NCBI GenBank assembly: GCA_021770095.1
Contig: JAETRQ010000006.1
Span: forward strand, 62,001-126,000
Direction of reading: 5' to 3'
DNA length: 64,000 bases
Origin: Eubacteriaceae bacterium
GTDB taxonomy: Bacteria; Bacillota; Clostridia; Oscillospirales; Acutalibacteraceae
Shown here: positions 62,524 to 64,000 of the stretch, in pieces
Layout of the letters: each line of letters begins with the position of its first letter
Numbering within the stretch: the stretch's first letter is position 1
Made by a program: the position numbers and the translations under genes
The notes under the pieces: generated by a model
Database searches by the model: none
Told to the model about the DNA's origin: nothing
The model's input: only the letters and a program-made list of their open reading frames with translations

Positions 62524-62534
62524 TAAATTAACAA
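62517..62534 (-). promoter_or_regulatory. rex: Rex-like operator, proximal
   Basis: On the minus strand TTGTTAATTTATTGACAG, two mismatches from the clostridial Rex consensus TTGTTAA-N4-TTAACAA. It overlaps the -35 element, so binding would block RNA polymerase. Confidence 0.65.
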
Positions 62535-62538
62535 ACAC

Positions 62539-62556
62539 TTGTCAATAATTTAACAA
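62539..62556 (-). promoter_or_regulatory. rex: Rex-like operator, distal
   Basis: On the minus strand TTGTTAAATTATTGACAA, one mismatch from TTGTTAA-N4-TTAACAA. Its centre is 22 bp (about two helix turns) from the proximal site. The palindrome extends to CAAACACTTGT..ACAAGTGTTTG (62532-62563), which could also form a hairpin. Confidence 0.68.
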
Positions 62557-62592
62557 GTGTTTGACATTAATGATAAAATTTATATTGCAGTT

Positions 62593-63975
62593 TTAACTGC
62601 CGATATTGAGTTTGTTCTTTATATCATCAACAATCTGTTCTTTTACATCCTCAATAACTTCTTTGATTTCTTCTCGAGTGAAGGGGTCTTCATTAAATCT
62701 TTTTTTGAATTCAATAATCAGATGCGGTCTGAAACGCGGATGTGATATTTTGATTAATGCTTTTGCTCTTTCCTTGAGTGTTTTACCCTTGAGCTGAGCA
62801 ATACCATATTCTGTTACTACGTAGTTAACATCATTTCTCGGTGTTGTAACCGCACTTCCTTCAGTAATGAGAGGAACAATTCTCGAAATCATGCCTTTTT
62901 TTGCGGTTGAAGGCATTGCGATGATTGACCTTCCTCCATGGCTCATTGTTGCACCGCGCACGAAGTCAACCTGACCTCCGACTGCTGAGAACTGATTAAG
63001 TCCAACCGTGTCTGAAACGACCTGACCGAGCAGGTCAACCTGAAGACAGGAATTGACCGACACCATATTATCATTCTTTGCAATCTCGATAGGATTATTA
63101 ACATAGTCAATTGGATGTATTTCAACAGAGGGATTATTATTTATGTAATTATTAAGTTTTTGAGATCCAAAAGCAGCCCCCAATATGGTTCTGCCTTTGT
63201 TCGTTTGCTTTTTCTTATTATTGATAACACCGGATTCAAGCAAATCAACAACACCGTCACCAACAAGTTCACTATGCAGTCCGAGGTCTTTTTTATCTTT
63301 TAACTGCGCACATACAGCGTTCGGAATCCCACCGATACCTAACTGTAAACAATCGCCGTCTTTGATTAGGGAAGCACAGTTTTTGCCGATTTTCATTTCG
63401 ACTTCACTGATTTCAACACTTTTTACTTCAGGCAATGGCTCATCTATTTCCACAAAATAAGTAAAATCTCTAATATGCTTATTGTTACCGAATGTTCTCG
63501 GCATATATTTATTTACCTGAGCGATAACGACTTCACAGTAATCAGTAGTACCCTTTGTGTAATCAACAGTAGTACCGAATGATACGTATCCGTGTTCATC
63601 CGGTGGTGATACCATAACAATGGTTACCCTCGGGCAAATATAATTTTCAATTATGTCAGGTATTTCATAAAAATGAGATGTTGTAAATTCACTTATTCCG
63701 GTTGAAATGGCTTTTCTGTTGCTGGTTGAAGCAAAAAGGGAATTGAGCGTAAAATGACCTTTCATTTCGGGCTGGCACCAAGGTGAATCACCAAGTGTAA
63801 GCATACTTATAATCTCAATATTGTTGAATTCTTTATAATGTTCTACAAGTGCTTTTTCAATTCCGAACGGTTCACCGCAGCCCATACCGGTTACAACTTT
63901 ATCACCATCTTTGATAGATTTTATTGCCTCTTCGGCGGTAACTAATTTACTTTTGTATATTTCTTTCCAATCCAT
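62593..63975 (-). CDS. Acetyl-CoA hydrolase/CoA-transferase family protein (4-hydroxybutyrate/butyrate type)
   Basis: Class I CoA-transferase of the acetyl-CoA hydrolase family, swapping CoA between acids such as acetate, butyrate or 4-hydroxybutyrate. Landmarks: GMGCGEPFGIEKALVEHY near the start, GIGGIPNAVCAQL, and HSELVGDGVVDLLESGVI with the catalytic Glu. Later come FSAVGGQVDFVRGA and VVTEYGIAQLKGK. I start at ATG 63975, spaced 8 bp from GGGG; the GTG at 63984 overlaps that site. Gene length (460 residues) is normal. It points to butyrate or related short-chain acid fermentation; exact acids are not decidable. Confidence 0.86.
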   Translation of the reverse strand: MDWKEIYKSKLVTAEEAIKSIKDGDKVVTGMGCGEPFGIEKALVEHYKEFNNIEIISMLTLGDSPWCQPEMKGHFTLNSLFASTSNRKAISTGISEFTTSHFYEIPDIIENYICPRVTIVMVSPPDEHGYVSFGTTVDYTKGTTDYCEVVIAQVNKYMPRTFGNNKHIRDFTYFVEIDEPLPEVKSVEISEVEMKIGKNCASLIKDGDCLQLGIGGIPNAVCAQLKDKKDLGLHSELVGDGVVDLLESGVINNKKKQTNKGRTILGAAFGSQKLNNYINNNPSVEIHPIDYVNNPIEIAKNDNMVSVNSCLQVDLLGQVVSDTVGLNQFSAVGGQVDFVRGATMSHGGRSIIAMPSTAKKGMISRIVPLITEGSAVTTPRNDVNYVVTEYGIAQLKGKTLKERAKALIKISHPRFRPHLIIEFKKRFNEDPFTREEIKEVIEDVKEQIVDDIKNKLNIGS

Positions 63976-64000
63976 AATTTTCACCCCGAATTGTATTCTA

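Overview
The window looks like a chromosomal segment of a low-G+C, strictly anaerobic, endospore-forming member of the Firmicutes (Clostridia; a gut or rumen Oscillospirales/Lachnospirales-like organism is my best guess). Sequence evidence for this: both subunits of dipicolinate synthase, ferredoxin-dependent 2-oxoacid metabolism, an anaerobic radical-SAM maturase, formate-THF ligase, a Rex redox repressor, acetate kinase, lactate dehydrogenase and a CoA-transferase, AGGAGG ribosome-binding sites, TTGACA/TATAAT promoters, frequent TTG starts and many rho-independent terminators. No phage, plasmid, CRISPR or rRNA gene is visible. Most of the window is housekeeping chromosome.

Layout. 1-3.4 kb: the 3' end of a T-box leader followed by a four-gene 2-oxoacid:ferredoxin oxidoreductase operon. 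3.6-9.4 kb: membrane acyltransferase, anSME-like radical SAM enzyme, lipoprotein, and a sugar symporter with a long charged tail. 9.5-14.3 kb: S/Se-carrier-like protein plus cysteine desulfurase, the cyclic-di-AMP synthase pair cdaA-cdaR, and a convergent rodA-like gene whose coding region runs past its first ATG. 14.4-22.2 kb: fhs-tsaE-tsaB-rpiB, lipoprotein, membrane protein, murC, dpaAB. 22.2-27.3 kb: potABCD polyamine ABC operon, phosphoglycolate-phosphatase-like HAD protein, tRNA-Leu(GAG). 27.3-33.3 kb: PAP2 phosphatase, cysteine-synthase-like enzyme, FliB-like protein, membrane protein, and a divergent alanine racemase with a FemX-type enzyme. 33.4-44.4 kb: lacZ, comEC, holA, rnmV, galT, tmcAL, ackA, ydbC. 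44.5-53.6 kb: alaS, HIT protein, phosphoribosyltransferase, ldh, and the minus-strand acn-icd-rex operon. 53.8-61.1 kb: tepA, ylzJ-like ORF, uppP-like gene, ftsK/spoIIIE, ygiQ, comEA, comFC. 61.1-64 kb: tRNA-Leu(UAG) with a duplicated 3' end, a lone E2-type acyltransferase under tandem Rex-like operators, and a 4-hydroxybutyrate-type CoA-transferase.

How the genes work together. Three strands stand out. (1) Redox and fermentation: rex sits in an operon with aconitase and isocitrate dehydrogenase. Rex-like palindromes lie at that operon's promoter and, in tandem, over the promoter of the E2-like gene next to the CoA-transferase. (2) Envelope: cdaAR, rodA, murC, alr-femX, uppP-like and PAP2 genes serve wall precursor or lipid-carrier metabolism. 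(3) DNA uptake: comEC, comEA and comFC are all present.

The most unusual structure is at the two tRNA-Leu genes. Each is followed about 200 bp downstream by a second copy of its own 3' end (perfect over 59 bp including the terminator at one locus, about 20 bp and decayed at the other). The repeat periods (203 and 195 bp) and the position of an internal hairpin are nearly the same, although the internal sequences differ. This suggests a small non-coding element that targets tRNA 3' ends. All functional calls are from reading sequence motifs; no database search was possible.
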